Assembly: GCF_028583425.1 (NCBI RefSeq)
Contig: NC_072802.1
Location: 13,401,926-13,465,925, forward strand
Length of the DNA stretch: 64,000 nucleotides
Direction of reading: 5' to 3'
From: Eublepharis macularius
Taxonomy: Eukaryota; Chordata; Lepidosauria; Squamata; Eublepharidae
In this document: positions 1-10,600 of the stretch, piece after piece
Position numbering within the stretch: position 1 is the stretch's first letter
Layout: every line of letters starts with the position of its first letter
Program-made: the position numbers and the translations under genes
Notes under the pieces: model-generated
What the model was told of the DNA's origin: nothing
Databases searched by the model: none
The model's input: only the letters and a program-made list of their open reading frames with translations

Positions 1-44
1 TTGAACTTGCTGAACCATTGCTGGGTTTTATCAGCTTGGTGGTG

Positions 45-240
45 GACAGTGCTGTCCAGTCATAGCCAATTTATGGCAACCCTTGCTGGCGTTTCCAAGA
101 CAACAGAATAACAGAGGTGGTTTGCCCTTGTCTGCCTCTGCATAGCAACCCTGGTTTTCCTTGAAGATTTTCCATCCAATTACTAACCAAGGCTGACCCT
201 GCTTAGCTTCCAAGATCTGACGAGATCAGGCTTGCCCGGG
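45..240 (-). repeat. 5S-rRNA-derived SINE (5S-Sauria type)
   Basis: On the minus strand the head resembles the internal promoter part of 5S rRNA (GAAGCTAAGCAGGGTC followed by a TTGGTTAGTAATTGGATGG-like stretch). The tail has the squamate-type 'GGTTGCCATAAATTGG...GACTGG' ending. A second copy lies at 34770-34985. This SINE class is known from lizards and supports a squamate source. The boundaries are approximate. Confidence 0.7.
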
Positions 241-597
241 CTATCCGGGTAAGGGTGTCATCTGTATACTGATGACATTTCACTCTAAATCTCCAGACAA
301 CCTCTTCCAGGGGTCACATGTAGATATTAAACATGGATGGAACCCTACTGCTTCCCCATTTTTGTGGGCAGGCATTGTTTTGTAAACAAGGCAAAGGACA
401 GGGTAGAGTCACCGAAGTTATAAAGCAGTGCTGTAGCTAAAGGACATCCTGCCCTCTATTAATTAATTTTCAAAGTTCTGTAGCCTTTTGTAGGTGAAAT
501 ACTCAAATGCTTCAATCTGGCAAGAAAGATCTGTGTGTATTGTCAGCCGATGTGAATTGCCCATGTGGGTGTGCCTCTGGAAGCATATATCGATCAG
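241..597. other. No recognisable feature
   Basis: No coding potential or known repeat was recognised here. It is ordinary AT-moderate intergenic DNA. Confidence 0.5.
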
Positions 598-812
598 GGA
601 TGCCACTCTCCAGGTGGTAGCTGGAAATCTCCCAGAATTACAATGATCTCCAGGCCAGAGATCAGTTCCCCTGAGAAAATAGCTGCTTTGGAGACTGGAC
701 TGTATGGCATTATACCCCACTGAACTCTCTCCTCACCCCCAAACCTGTCCTTTCCAGGATCCACCCCAGAAAATCTCCAGGAATTTCTCAACTTGGACCT
801 GGCAACCCTAAT
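598..812 (+). mobile_element. MITE family N (about 215 bp, 'gccaac...ctccagg' type)
   Basis: The right end reads CCTGGCAACCCTA and the left end carries the matching CTCCAGGTGG stretch, so the termini are roughly inverted. The body contains the family signatures GATCAGTTCCCCTG and AATCTCCAGGAATTTC. Related copies lie at 35262-35720 (reversed), 38812-39357, 47728-47946 and the right edge of the window. It is non-autonomous, with no ORF. The superfamily is not proven from this copy. Confidence 0.6.
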
Positions 813-1984
813 ATCCATCTGCATCTAAACCCCAGTGAACAGATTGGACGTCTATTTATGTGAAGCACATGAGCAGCACCCAGGATCACTAGGCGTGCAG
901 CTATATCAGGGATAAGGATTTTATTATATATGAGTTACTTTATTCATTGTACTCACAATAAAGGATGTCTGATGAGTGATAAAACATTTATTTATATGGT
1001 TAGAAGAGGGATGTATGCGTGGGGGTGGGTATAATAGTGGGGAAGCAGAATCATTATTCTGAATAATTAAAATAGGCAGCAAGGATATACCTGAACAAAA
1101 GTGAGGTTGTTTTATTAGTGCCCGATAGATTATCACTTTATTTTAAAATGTCAAAAACAATCCCTTCAACCTGAACTAGACTGCCCACTAGACTGAACTA
1201 ATTTTACCTTGGCCTCTTTGAAGAGGTGAGAAGTTTGGCCTATGTTCTGTATAAGGGGTACCTACTACAGTTTCTTATAATCTGGGCACAGAAAGTGAGT
1301 TGATCCTTTTTTCCTTTCACTTAAATTTCCCCATTACAAAACAATTTTCCCCCATATGTGAGATTATTTAAGATTTTTAGGCATAAAATATGTCCAGAAC
1401 AATTCTCATCATTACAGCACAATCCTAAGGAGAGTTACTCTAGGCTAAGTCCATTGAAATGGAGTTGCCATGACTTGGTTGCGACTCAATGACGTATTTT
1501 TCTTCTTCTTACTAAACCAAAATAGACTTCACAGCGCAAGCCATGAATCAATCTCCCCATTAAAAAAAAAAGTAAATAGTAGTTGTAAGAGGCTACAAAA
1601 TGGCAGGGGTGAGCTCAACCATTTCCCCTCAGAATTGTTTAGTCAAAACTGCCCTCCCAAGCTGGAAAGCAGCTTGGAGAAGACAAAATTATTTCTCTCA
1701 CAAATGCATACTCCACCACTGCCCTGATCACATTCAAAGGGTTGGGTTTGGGTTTTTTTGCCTATTTACCTACATTTTTTAAAAAATCATCAGGCAGTGA
1801 CACACATTTGCCACATCATGTCCAAAATGTATTCTGAGCTAAAGGCTACTCTTATTTTCTTAGGAAGGTGAGCAGTCACACTGAAATGCAGCAAGAGCTG
1901 CCCTGGCATATTTTGTTTCCAGTTTGGCCCTAAATCAAAGTTAGATATATATAAGTAATTTAAGTTTTAAAATAATTTAATTTC
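813..1984. other. No recognisable feature
   Basis: This is AT-rich DNA without a convincing ORF or a repeat I can name. Confidence 0.5.
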
Positions 1985-2195
1985 AAGTAGATAGCTGCGT
2001 TGGTCTGTGGTAGAACAGCAGGATTTGAGTCCAGTGGCATCTTAGAAACCAACAAGATTTGCAGAGTATAAGCTTTCAAGAGTCCAAAGCTTCCTTTTTC
2101 AAAGAGCTTTTAAGAGCTTTGACTCTTGAAACCTTACACCCTGCAAATCTTGTTGGTCTCTAAGGTACTATTGGACTCAAATCCTACCGTAAACA
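1985..2195. mobile_element. PLE tail, head-to-head fold-back (old)
   Basis: The left half carries GAGTCCAGTGGCATCTTAG and AACCAACAAGATTTGCAG. The right half carries their reverse complements (CTGCAAATCTTGTTGG, CTCTAAGGTACTATTGGACT). The unit is therefore an inverted pair of the 3' tail of a Penelope-like element, with its centre near 2095-2115. The arms have diverged, so the insertion is older than the one at 17665-20471. Confidence 0.6.
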
Positions 2196-2814
2196 AGTTT
2201 ATATCTCTTCATCTTTAACTCTATTTTCAATTACAACCAGCTCCTTAATGTGAACTGAAGAGCACTTTGGATCTCCGGGGGGGGGAAGGGGGGGACATGA
2301 AAACCTTCACTGGAGACGAATTATTCGAAGTGTGATTTCTCATGATTCAGTATACAAACGAACGACTTTTCTGACTCTTGAATAGTCTTTTAAAAACCTT
2401 CTCCATCAATAAACAAGGAACAACTTATTGTTTGATGAGAAATGACTTTAATTTATTAACTATTTAATTTCCCTCTCAGTCACAGAGCTGGAAACGTTGC
2501 CCGCCAAACGTCCCTCAGAACGCCGCTGCGAGTGGCGGGAAAGCTGCCCCGTTATTTTGTCTGAGGGGAGCACAACCTCCGAGGGGCGTGGCCACGGCGG
2601 CCGGGACCGCTTCGTGGAACCCAAGGCGCCTCATGCAACGTGGAAGCGCTCCCAGCCGCGGCCCCGCCCCTCGCCTCGCGCTCTAGAGCAGCGGGCGGCT
2701 GGGGCGGTTGATTCAGTGGACGCTTCGCCTCCAACGGTCGCCCGCGCGCTGACGAGTTGTTTACTTCTTCGGCCGCTCCACCCCTCCACCTCCCTTCGGC
2801 CCTCGCGCTCTACG

Positions 2815-3370
2815 ATTGGCTCTTGTTTGGGCCAATCGCGGGGCCTCACAGGTCATCAAACCTGGATAGGGGTTCGGGCGTGCCAGGAAGAGGGGAGGGG
2901 AAGGGGGGAATAGACCAGCTCCTTAAAAAAAAAAAGGAGCTGCTGTGGAACCCCCTTCCCGTCTCTCCGTAACGGCGATTGGGCAAGTCTGTAGGTGCTT
3001 TAAGCGTTCATTGGGACATTGCCCTGCTAATCATATTAATCTCCCCTCCCGGCCTTTTTTTAAAACGGTCTAATCTCGACTCACGCATGGAAGGTTCCCG
3101 CCTACGCCTCGCGTATCTTTTTGTGTGTGAAGCCGTGATTGGACTACATGCAAGACCCTCCTCCCCCCTCCCGCTTTACTATCTCTTTCACATACACACA
3201 CACACACACAAACGAAGATATCTCACTCCCCTTTGAGGAATATTAATTACTTTCGCCTTTCATTGGTTAAGCGGGATGTCGGTCAAACACGACGAGGAAC
3301 GAGCCCACCCGCCAACCCCGAGGCGGGCATGGATTGGTCCACTGGGGAAACGACCTTCGCGTCCCATTGG
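2815..3370. promoter_or_regulatory. Cluster of eight CCAAT/ATTGG (NF-Y-type) boxes
   Basis: ATTGG occurs at 2815, 2978, 3010, 3138, 3262, 3333 and 3366, and CCAAT at 2832. The first two form an inverted pair, CGATTGGC...GCCAATCG. Two pairs are spaced 32-33 bp apart (2978/3010 and 3333/3366). The cluster lies 450-1000 bp upstream of the IRS4 start codon, within the CpG island. NF-Y binding is inferred. Confidence 0.6.
3190..3210. repeat. (CA)n microsatellite
   Basis: A short uninterrupted CA run lies within the IRS4 upstream region. Confidence 0.9.
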
Positions 3371-3823
3371 CCTGTCGCGCCGGCTCCTCCATTCTTAGAC
3401 TTTACTCTCCACACACGGCCCCGCCCCTCAGCGGACGACGCGCCGCCTCGACTCCCTCCTCTCCCCCGCCCGCCGAGCGTCACGTGATGTTTTCGCCGTG
3501 GTGCCGCCGCGGCTGCCTGTGTGAGTGAGTGAGAGAGCGAGAGCCGCGCGGAGCCGAGGGCGGGCGGGCAAGCGGGCGAGAGCGGGACAGCCCGGCGCGC
3601 TCTGGCCGGCGGCGAGGGGGTGGCGCGCGGTCCGCCGGCCGGTCTGCGGCGGCCCGGCCGGCTGCCTCCCGGGAGGCTCCGCTCTCCTTCAGGCGCCAGC
3701 GCCGGCCCGGCGCCGAGAGAGTCCTGCGGCCACCCATGTCCAGCCGGGCCTGGAAGACCCTTCCGTTGTGAGGACGGCTTTCCCGCCTCGCAGGGCCCCC
3801 GGACCCTGCCCTGGGCCCCCAAG

Positions 3824-6800
3824 ATGGCGAGTGGGACGCTTCACCCGGGCGGGGAAGGTGACTGCCCGGCGCTGGACGAGAAGAACGAGGCTGCGACCAC
3901 CCCGACCGCCGGCGGAGGAGGCGCCAGCCAGGGGGGCAACGCTGCGTCCAGGCTTGCTGCCGGTGCACCTGCGGAGGAGGACCAGGAGCCGGCCGAGAGC
4001 TCCCCCTGCCCTCCCCCTCCTCAGCCTTCACATCCTCTGATGCTCCTGCTCAGGAGATCCCCCAGCACCTCCCTCTGCCTGGTCCAGGAGGAAGAGGCTG
4101 CCTTGCCCGTGGCAGTGCCTGTGGGACGGGGCGGGCCCGCCTCCTCTGGCCGAGGGGGCCCTTCTGTGCCTTCTGGACGGGGAGCCCCCCCTGCTCCATC
4201 AGTCGGTGTCACCACTGCATCCTTGGGAGACGACGTGAGGAAATGTGGCTACCTGCGGAAGCAGAAACACGGCCACAAGCGCTACTTCGTGCTGCGGGAG
4301 GAAACTCACCTGCTTGGCCCGGCCAGGTTGGAATACTACGACAGTGAGAAGAAGTTCAAGAGCAGCTTGAGGGCTGCAGCGGCTGGGAATGTGGCCCTCT
4401 GCTGCCCCCCTCCCAAACGGGTCATCCCTCTGTACCAGTGCTTCACCGTCAGCAGGAGGGCAGATGCCAAGCACAAACACATCATTGCCCTGTATACCAA
4501 GGATGAGTATTTTGCCATGGTGGCTGAGAATGAGGCAGAGCAGGAGGGCTGGTACCAGGCAATCAGTGAGCTTATGAGTCAGAGCAAGAGGGGGTTCGTG
4601 GAGCAGGACGACCAAGCAGATCAGCTGCTAGATGACGATGATGAGCATTATGGGACTGCTCTTAAACCGGGCACTGTGTTCAAGGAAGTCTGGCAAGTCA
4701 ATGTGAAGCCCAAGGGGCTTGGGCAGACAAAGAACTTGACTGGGGTGTACAGACTGTGCCTCTCTAGTAAGGCCATCCACCTTGTCAAACTGAATACTGA
4801 GGTACCTTCTGTCCACTTGCAGCTCATGAACATCCGTCGATGTGGGCATTCAGAAAATTTCTTCTTCATAGAGGTGGGCAGGTCTGCATCCATTGGGCCA
4901 GGGGAGCTGTGGATGCAGGTGGATGATTCAGTGGTTGCTCAGAACATGCACGAAACGTTTCTAGAAACCATGAAAGCTTTGAAAGCCTTTTCTGAGTTCA
5001 GACCTCGCAGCAAGAGCCAGTCATCTGGTGGTGGGAGCAGCACCAACCCCATTTCATTCATCACTACCAGGAGACACCTTGGCAACCTGCCACCCAGTCA
5101 GACTGGCTTACAGAGACGATCCAGAACTGAGAGTGTTACTGGGGGGACCCCTCCCACCACCAAGAGCAGTAGTGCTTATCGATTCAGAACTTCTAGTGAA
5201 GGGGAGGGTACGATGACCAGACCATTTAGGTCAGTGACTGGGAGTCTGATTCATTTGAATACTGCACGGATGAATTTAGGGCGGCAAGAAGGGAGTGGCC
5301 GATATGTTAGAGCAGCATTTAGCTCTTCCTACCATGCCAGGTCTGCCTCTCTGCCAGTATCGCATTTCCCTTCCACCACCAGCCCCATCAGCGTTTCTTC
5401 AAGTAGTGGCCATGGATCTGCTTCAGATACTCTTGTAAGGCCTTCTAGTTCATCTGTCTGTGGTTCCCCGAGTGATGGAGGCTTTATCTCTTCAGATGAA
5501 TATGGTTCCAGCCCTGGAGACTTCCGATACTTCCGTGTGAGGAGTAATACTCCAGATTCCTTGGGTAATACGCCACCCATTAGAGAGGAAAACTGTTTAA
5601 GTGAATACATGTCCATGAGCAAACAGCAACTGGATAATAGCTCAAGAGATGATTTCCGGGAGGCTGAAAAATGCATTAGAAAAAGAACTTACTCTTTAAC
5701 AAAACCTGTTTCTACACCAGTGCAACAGAAAACAACCCAAACTGCAGCGTCTTTAGATGAGGATTCTGTCGGGAGCCACGGACATTTGCCTTGTTCTGAA
5801 TCGCCAAAACTTAAAGATAGTCCTGATCCAGAGTATGGAGAGTCTGCCCTTGATTCTGCATGTAATCAAAACAGGAATAAAGCCAGAGACGATGGCTACA
5901 TGCCAATGATGCCGGGAGTTGCATCTTCTCTTGCAAGCAGCAATGATTATCTGCCAATGACTCCTAAAACTGCATCAGTTCCAAAACAGATAAACAATTC
6001 TTGGTCATCATCTCAGGCTGACTCCAGAGGGTACATGATGATGTTTCCTAGGGCTATCTCTTCACCTGTACGAAGCCCTTTAACTGGATTTAATTCTAAA
6101 AGTGGAACTGACAAGCTGGCAAATAATGAGTATATGGATATGTCACCTGGAAATTCATCTGTTCCAAAGCCATCAAATGATTCAAATTATATGCATACCA
6201 GTGCTAGTTCAAAAGGGTTTGGCTCTTATTTTTCCCTCCCAAGAAGCTTTAAGACTCTATCGGGACAAAATGGTGAACATAATGAATATGTTCCAATGTC
6301 ATCACCTGGGAAACTACTGTACAGTGGATCTGAAAATGGTAAAAACGCTAGTAGTGAAATTCTGACTAATGGTCTTTCCAAGTCATCTATCATAAAAGCT
6401 TCAGATGAAGGCCTTGCACAGAACAGAGTTACCAGGCCTACAAGACTTCCACTGGGTACTAGAGGTAGTAACACTATACCAAGAATGTATGATCGTACAA
6501 TTCCACTTGAGCCATCAAGTCCTGGTGAATATATAAATATAGACTTTGGTGAAAAAGCAAGTAATACACCATACTCTTTATCTGCAGAAGGATCTCCATC
6601 ATCTCTTGGCTCCAGTAGTGACCACAGGCAGTCTCCACTTTCTGACTACATGAGTGTTGATCTTGATGTTCAGTCACCAAAAGCAGCAAAAGAACTATCT
6701 AGTTCCTTAACAGATATTTCTGTTTATGCCAGCTCGAGTATCCCTAGAAACCAGCCTGATTCAGATTATGCTAGGCTCTCATTTGGTGCTGCTTGTATTA

Positions 6801-7399
6801 GTGCAGCAAGTGGTAGGATTGATGACTACACTGAGATGACCTTCAACATGGCAGCAACACCACCTGGACCATTTGCCACAGAAAGCAAAAATGGCTTGAA
6901 GATGGATAGTCCTCCTTCCATAGTTAATCGATTGTGCATTGTTGACCAATATGCTGGTAACAGTGATTTCTCTGTTCCTAGCCCTGAACTTCCAGTGGTC
7001 CCTAAAGTCATTCGTGCTGACCCACAAGGAAGGAGGCGGCATAGCTCTGAAACATTTTCTTCTGCTGGCACTGTTACCACTTCCTCTTCTTTCTTTACTG
7101 ACAGCAGTAAAAGACACAGCTCTGCCTCTTTTGACAATGTGTGGTTGAAACCTGAAGAACACATTTCAGATGGCCATGAAAGCAAGATGTCCAGAGATAC
7201 TTCAACTGGATTTCAGAATGGCTTAAATTATATAGCTCTGAATTTACGAGAGAATTCTCTAAACTGTGAGCAGAGCCCTAGCACACCGAATTGTCACCTC
7301 TCAAACGGTACTTTGAATCTGGAAAGTGGAGTATATGTAAGCATAGACTTCAGCAGATCAGATGGTCTCAAATGCAACACTGCAAGAAAAGGTTTGTAA
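3824..7399 (+). CDS. IRS4: Insulin receptor substrate 4 (main coding exon)
   Basis: This is a docking protein that links insulin/IGF-type receptors to PI3-kinase and GRB2 at the inner membrane. ATG at 3824 (AAGATGG context, product starting MASG as in mammalian IRS4) is the first ATG in this frame; codons upstream to 3620 have no ATG. The PH domain is about residues 136-252 (CGYLRKQKHGHKRYFVL...EYFAMVAENEAEQEGWY). The PTB domain is about 285-390 (VWQVNVKPKGLG, RRCGHSENFFFIEVGRS, GELWMQVDD). The tail is Ser-rich with YXXM PI3K sites at Y595, Y692, Y709, Y737, Y770, Y822 and Y1002, a GRB2-type EYINIDF at Y903, and SHP2-type tyrosines at Y1136 and Y1171. YMMMFPR and SYFSLP are shared with IRS4. 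Read through, it is 1191 aa ending RKGL. If spliced at 7391|7392 to 29251 it is 1190 aa ending RKD. Human IRS4 is 1257 aa. The convergent COL4A5 neighbour supports IRS4 over IRS2. Confidence 0.93.
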   Translation: MASGTLHPGGEGDCPALDEKNEAATTPTAGGGGASQGGNAASRLAAGAPAEEDQEPAESSPCPPPPQPSHPLMLLLRRSPSTSLCLVQEEEAALPVAVPVGRGGPASSGRGGPSVPSGRGAPPAPSVGVTTASLGDDVRKCGYLRKQKHGHKRYFVLREETHLLGPARLEYYDSEKKFKSSLRAAAAGNVALCCPPPKRVIPLYQCFTVSRRADAKHKHIIALYTKDEYFAMVAENEAEQEGWYQAISELMSQSKRGFVEQDDQADQLLDDDDEHYGTALKPGTVFKEVWQVNVKPKGLGQTKNLTGVYRLCLSSKAIHLVKLNTEVPSVHLQLMNIRRCGHSENFFFIEVGRSASIGPGELWMQVDDSVVAQNMHETFLETMKALKAFSEFRPRSKSQSSGGGSSTNPISFITTRRHLGNLPPSQTGLQRRSRTESVTGGTPPTTKSSSAYRFRTSSEGEGTMTRPFRSVTGSLIHLNTARMNLGRQEGSGRYVRAAFSSSYHARSASLPVSHFPSTTSPISVSSSSGHGSASDTLVRPSSSSVCGSPSDGGFISSDEYGSSPGDFRYFRVRSNTPDSLGNTPPIREENCLSEYMSMSKQQLDNSSRDDFREAEKCIRKRTYSLTKPVSTPVQQKTTQTAASLDEDSVGSHGHLPCSESPKLKDSPDPEYGESALDSACNQNRNKARDDGYMPMMPGVASSLASSNDYLPMTPKTASVPKQINNSWSSSQADSRGYMMMFPRAISSPVRSPLTGFNSKSGTDKLANNEYMDMSPGNSSVPKPSNDSNYMHTSASSKGFGSYFSLPRSFKTLSGQNGEHNEYVPMSSPGKLLYSGSENGKNASSEILTNGLSKSSIIKASDEGLAQNRVTRPTRLPLGTRGSNTIPRMYDRTIPLEPSSPGEYINIDFGEKASNTPYSLSAEGSPSSLGSSSDHRQSPLSDYMSVDLDVQSPKAAKELSSSLTDISVYASSSIPRNQPDSDYARLSFGAACISAASGRIDDYTEMTFNMAATPPGPFATESKNGLKMDSPPSIVNRLCIVDQYAGNSDFSVPSPELPVVPKVIRADPQGRRRHSSETFSSAGTVTTSSSFFTDSSKRHSSASFDNVWLKPEEHISDGHESKMSRDTSTGFQNGLNYIALNLRENSLNCEQSPSTPNCHLSNGTLNLESGVYVSIDFSRSDGLKCNTARKGL
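7388..7397 (+). promoter_or_regulatory. IRS4: Splice donor inside the last codons of IRS4
   Basis: The sequence AAAAG|GTTTGT, with the cut after 7391, has G at +1 and +5 and T at +2 and +6. It interrupts a codon after its first base. Joined to the acceptor at 29250/29251 it gives GAC then TGA, so the C-terminus would be RKD-stop. Confidence 0.6.
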
Positions 7400-7615
7400 C
7401 TTTTAGAACTGCAACTTCAGACCCAAGAGTCTGGCTGTAGTTAACTTACTTCTGTTTTAATTCGGATATTTTTGCATGCTGATTGGGACTTGTCAAAATG
7501 CCGTTATTGGTTTGGGAGCTACAGTAATGGGGCTATTTATGTGTCTGAATAGTTGTAGGTCATGTTTACTTTTGCAGTTTTATCAACTTTGGGGGCCATG
7601 CCCCTTCAGTATTGT

Positions 7616-7621
7616 AATAAA
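7616..7621 (+). terminator. IRS4: Candidate intronic poly(A) signal (short IRS4 transcript)
   Basis: AATAAA lies 217 bp after the in-frame stop at 7397-7399. It could end an unspliced transcript encoding the RKGL C-terminus. Confidence 0.4.
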
Positions 7622-7699
7622 GGGAAGTAGTTATAGCTATTCTCCCAGAGACCGCCATTTATTTGAACCTGGAGACATTAAGCATTATTAAAGGGTTGG

Positions 7700-10600
7700 G
7701 ATTTTGTCTATGATGCAAGTTTTAGATATTTTCAGCAAAAATCTTTCATTTAATTTTATTTCAAATTCCTGGGCAATGAAACTTCTTGTTCTTACCGTAA
7801 CAGTCAACCTCCTTGCTTTCTTCTGCAGTATAGAGTCATGTTTATATCCATATCAAACTCATGTACAGAATGACATCAGACATGCTGAACAACTTAATCC
7901 AGCATCTTTACATGGAATTCTTATGTAATTTTTAAAACATAATTATGAAGAGTGACACATATATATTACCTTGAACTAGATCTGCATTATAAATCTAATC
8001 TGTTTTTATGCTGGATTAATTGTCACCCTGAGATTTCTGGGAGCTATAGATTGTGAGGAGACTAGAGTTCTCAGAACATCACCAGCTGATACACCTTTCT
8101 CTCCTTCCTGCCTTATTCCTAGGGGAGGGAGCAGCTATGTCTTATATTTCTAAGGTAGTCAGTAATACTGTGGAACACTTGAATCCATGTTCTCATTAGT
8201 GTTTTGAAGTTTTCGGTTTAGCTTTCAGATGCATTTTCTGTCCCTAGAAAAGGGTTTCCGCTTGGGGTAACATGGTATTAAATTCTGCTGCAAATGAAGA
8301 ATGATACAAGAATTATTAAGGCTTTTATTGTTGTGTTGAAGTGATCAAAACATTCTGCAATATTGTTTAGTGCTCTGGATTTGTGTGTCAACCTTTTAAT
8401 ATCCAGTTCTTCCTCTTATATGAAGAGGTGTCTCCAGATGCACAATCCATCCCTCTTGTCTTATTTCTTAGAGATCTTTTTCCCCCCTCTTAAAACAGTA
8501 AGAGTAAACTCAGTTTACCAATCTTATTACTTAAATTACTGTTTCAGGAAAGACAAACTGCTTAGCTACTGTTTTATATTAGTATTTATTCCTCTTATGG
8601 GCCAGTCATGTATTACAACACCCACATTCTTGCTTCTCCAATTGACTTATCCCTTAAAATGTGGATGTGCCAAAAAAAAAATTACTGGACTCTGATGAAT
8701 TGGCTGAGATACTGATTCAGGGCTTCTAGGTACGCTTTACCTGTCTGAATCTGTTTGTAAGCTTGTAATAGGTTCCATGAGTTCTGATCCTTTTGGAATG
8801 TAATTTTGGAAAAAAGAAAGCTAAGTTAACCTGTATGCACTGCTTAAGGCTTTTGAAAAGTATGTGTGGTTGTGTGTGTGTTTAAATCCCCGTGTAACAA
8901 TGCAACAGTTCTCAGAAGTGCTTGTCTAAATTATTTAATAAGAATCAATGTTTTCCTTTTTAAGTTAAGTTTTAATTTAAGTTTCCTTAGTTTAGCAAAG
9001 TTAAGTAGTGAAGATCTGTACTGATTTTTGACTTCTGAAGTTTTAGATTTGTGCTTTGCTCAATATAGTTATCTAATGAAAGTCAAATGGGACAAACAGT
9101 TTTACTTTATAGTGCTAATTGTATTACTTTTTTAAAACCTTGGACACTGTTTTTAACTACCTTTACCTATCAGCATTGCTGTTCAAGCTGAAACAGGATT
9201 GATACAAAAGACATGCATTTGATAGCATTTTGCATATAACTAACTTGCTGAATTTGATTACTTTTTGGTCAAAGTTCATCCTGTGGAAAAAGTTTTAAAA
9301 GTGAGCAAGAAGAATCAGTTGATATCGTTGCTCAGTTCCAAAATGTTAATTGTTCAAAACCTTTTAATAATTTTACCATCTATATAAGACAGTTTGCTAT
9401 ATATTCTGTCATAATCCTAGGCAGAGTAATCCATGCTTAACTTGAGTGACTCTGTGCTGGGTAGTTACTAATGTGTTCATTATTTTCATCTGCCTTTTGT
9501 AGCTAATCATTACAGTAAAAGAAAACCTATTCCCAGGGGTCAAGAAGTGCCTTAGTAGTTGAAAGTTATGAAGAACTTTTGAACCCTAGAAGTAGAGATT
9601 TGGAGCCAGTCTCTCTTTTTCATGCTGGCTCTATCAAGTGGGACAGCTGGAGGTGGAGACCTAGTGAAATTCAGCATGTCAGAATAAGGCATCTCCTGCG
9701 CTGACACTGTTGCTCTCTGCCATACACATCTGCAGGCCTGGGAAGGGGCACGCACAGTGGCACTCCCAGCCCCTACACAAGCTGCTTTGGCTATTCTGCA
9801 AAATTTTGTTATTAAATTATATACATTAGAAGTGTCCCTAGAAGGTGAGCCTAGAAGGTGTCATATAAGGGACATTATTCACCTTACTACATTATGATAA
9901 AGGCTGTCCTTGCAAAAGAAGTAACGTGCTTGAATAATTCTGTACTTTTTATTTGCCTGTTGTGTGAAGCACTCTTCACTTGTTTCAAGTCAATCTTCTG
10001 TTTTAAGAATCTCATTTGAAAAAGTTCCAGGAAGGTTTACAGGTGGAAATCACTGACATTAGAGAGGAATGAAATGAGGAAGGGGAACTGTGATCCGAAG
10101 CATCTCAGATGTGTTGCTGAGATATAGAGCATGCTTGAATTTACACACTTGGGCTTGAAATTCTGAACAGAAGCTTGATTTTCAGGTCATTCTTGTGGAA
10201 CTCATCTTCATTCTCTTTGCCAGTCCACATTACCGTCTCATAATTGTTTTTGAAACAAGTACTACTTTTACGCTATGGTTCAGAGTTCCATAAGACTTGT
10301 TCGAGTGAAAATCTTACAGTTGGCTCTGTAATACTATTAACACAAAACGCAGTTCTTAGGACTCCTAAAGTTTAATTATTAGATGCCAGGGTCCCCTCTA
10401 TGGACAGTTGTCTTCACCTGTATGGAGTTCCATTTGGGTTTAGATGGTGGTTCTGTAGCTGTTCCAGACATTTTATGAATGGGAGAAGTCTGTAGTGGTA
10501 CTTCACATGACTGCAAAGTCTGTAGTGGTACTTCATATTATTGCAGCTGCATAATAAAACAATGCAGGTTCTATGGCAAATTGAATCTGACTTCCTTGGG

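Larger units (their letters stand above)
2480..4250. promoter_or_regulatory. CpG-island promoter of IRS4
   Basis: Base composition switches sharply from AT-rich flanks to dense GC and CpG. GC boxes of the GCCCCGCCCC type occur near 2660 and 3419. The island covers the putative 5' UTR and the first part of the IRS4 coding exon. No TATA box is obvious, which fits a dispersed CpG-island promoter. The transcription start cannot be fixed from sequence alone. Confidence 0.75.

Noticed and set aside
3620-3823. 68-codon N-terminal extension of IRS4
   Set aside because: It has no ATG in frame, is CpG-island composition, and the next codon (3824) is an ATG in good context giving the family start MAS.
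3283-4031. Long antisense frames over the IRS4 promoter
   Set aside because: GC-rich composition suppresses stops. The translations are Arg/Pro/Gly-rich with no domain.
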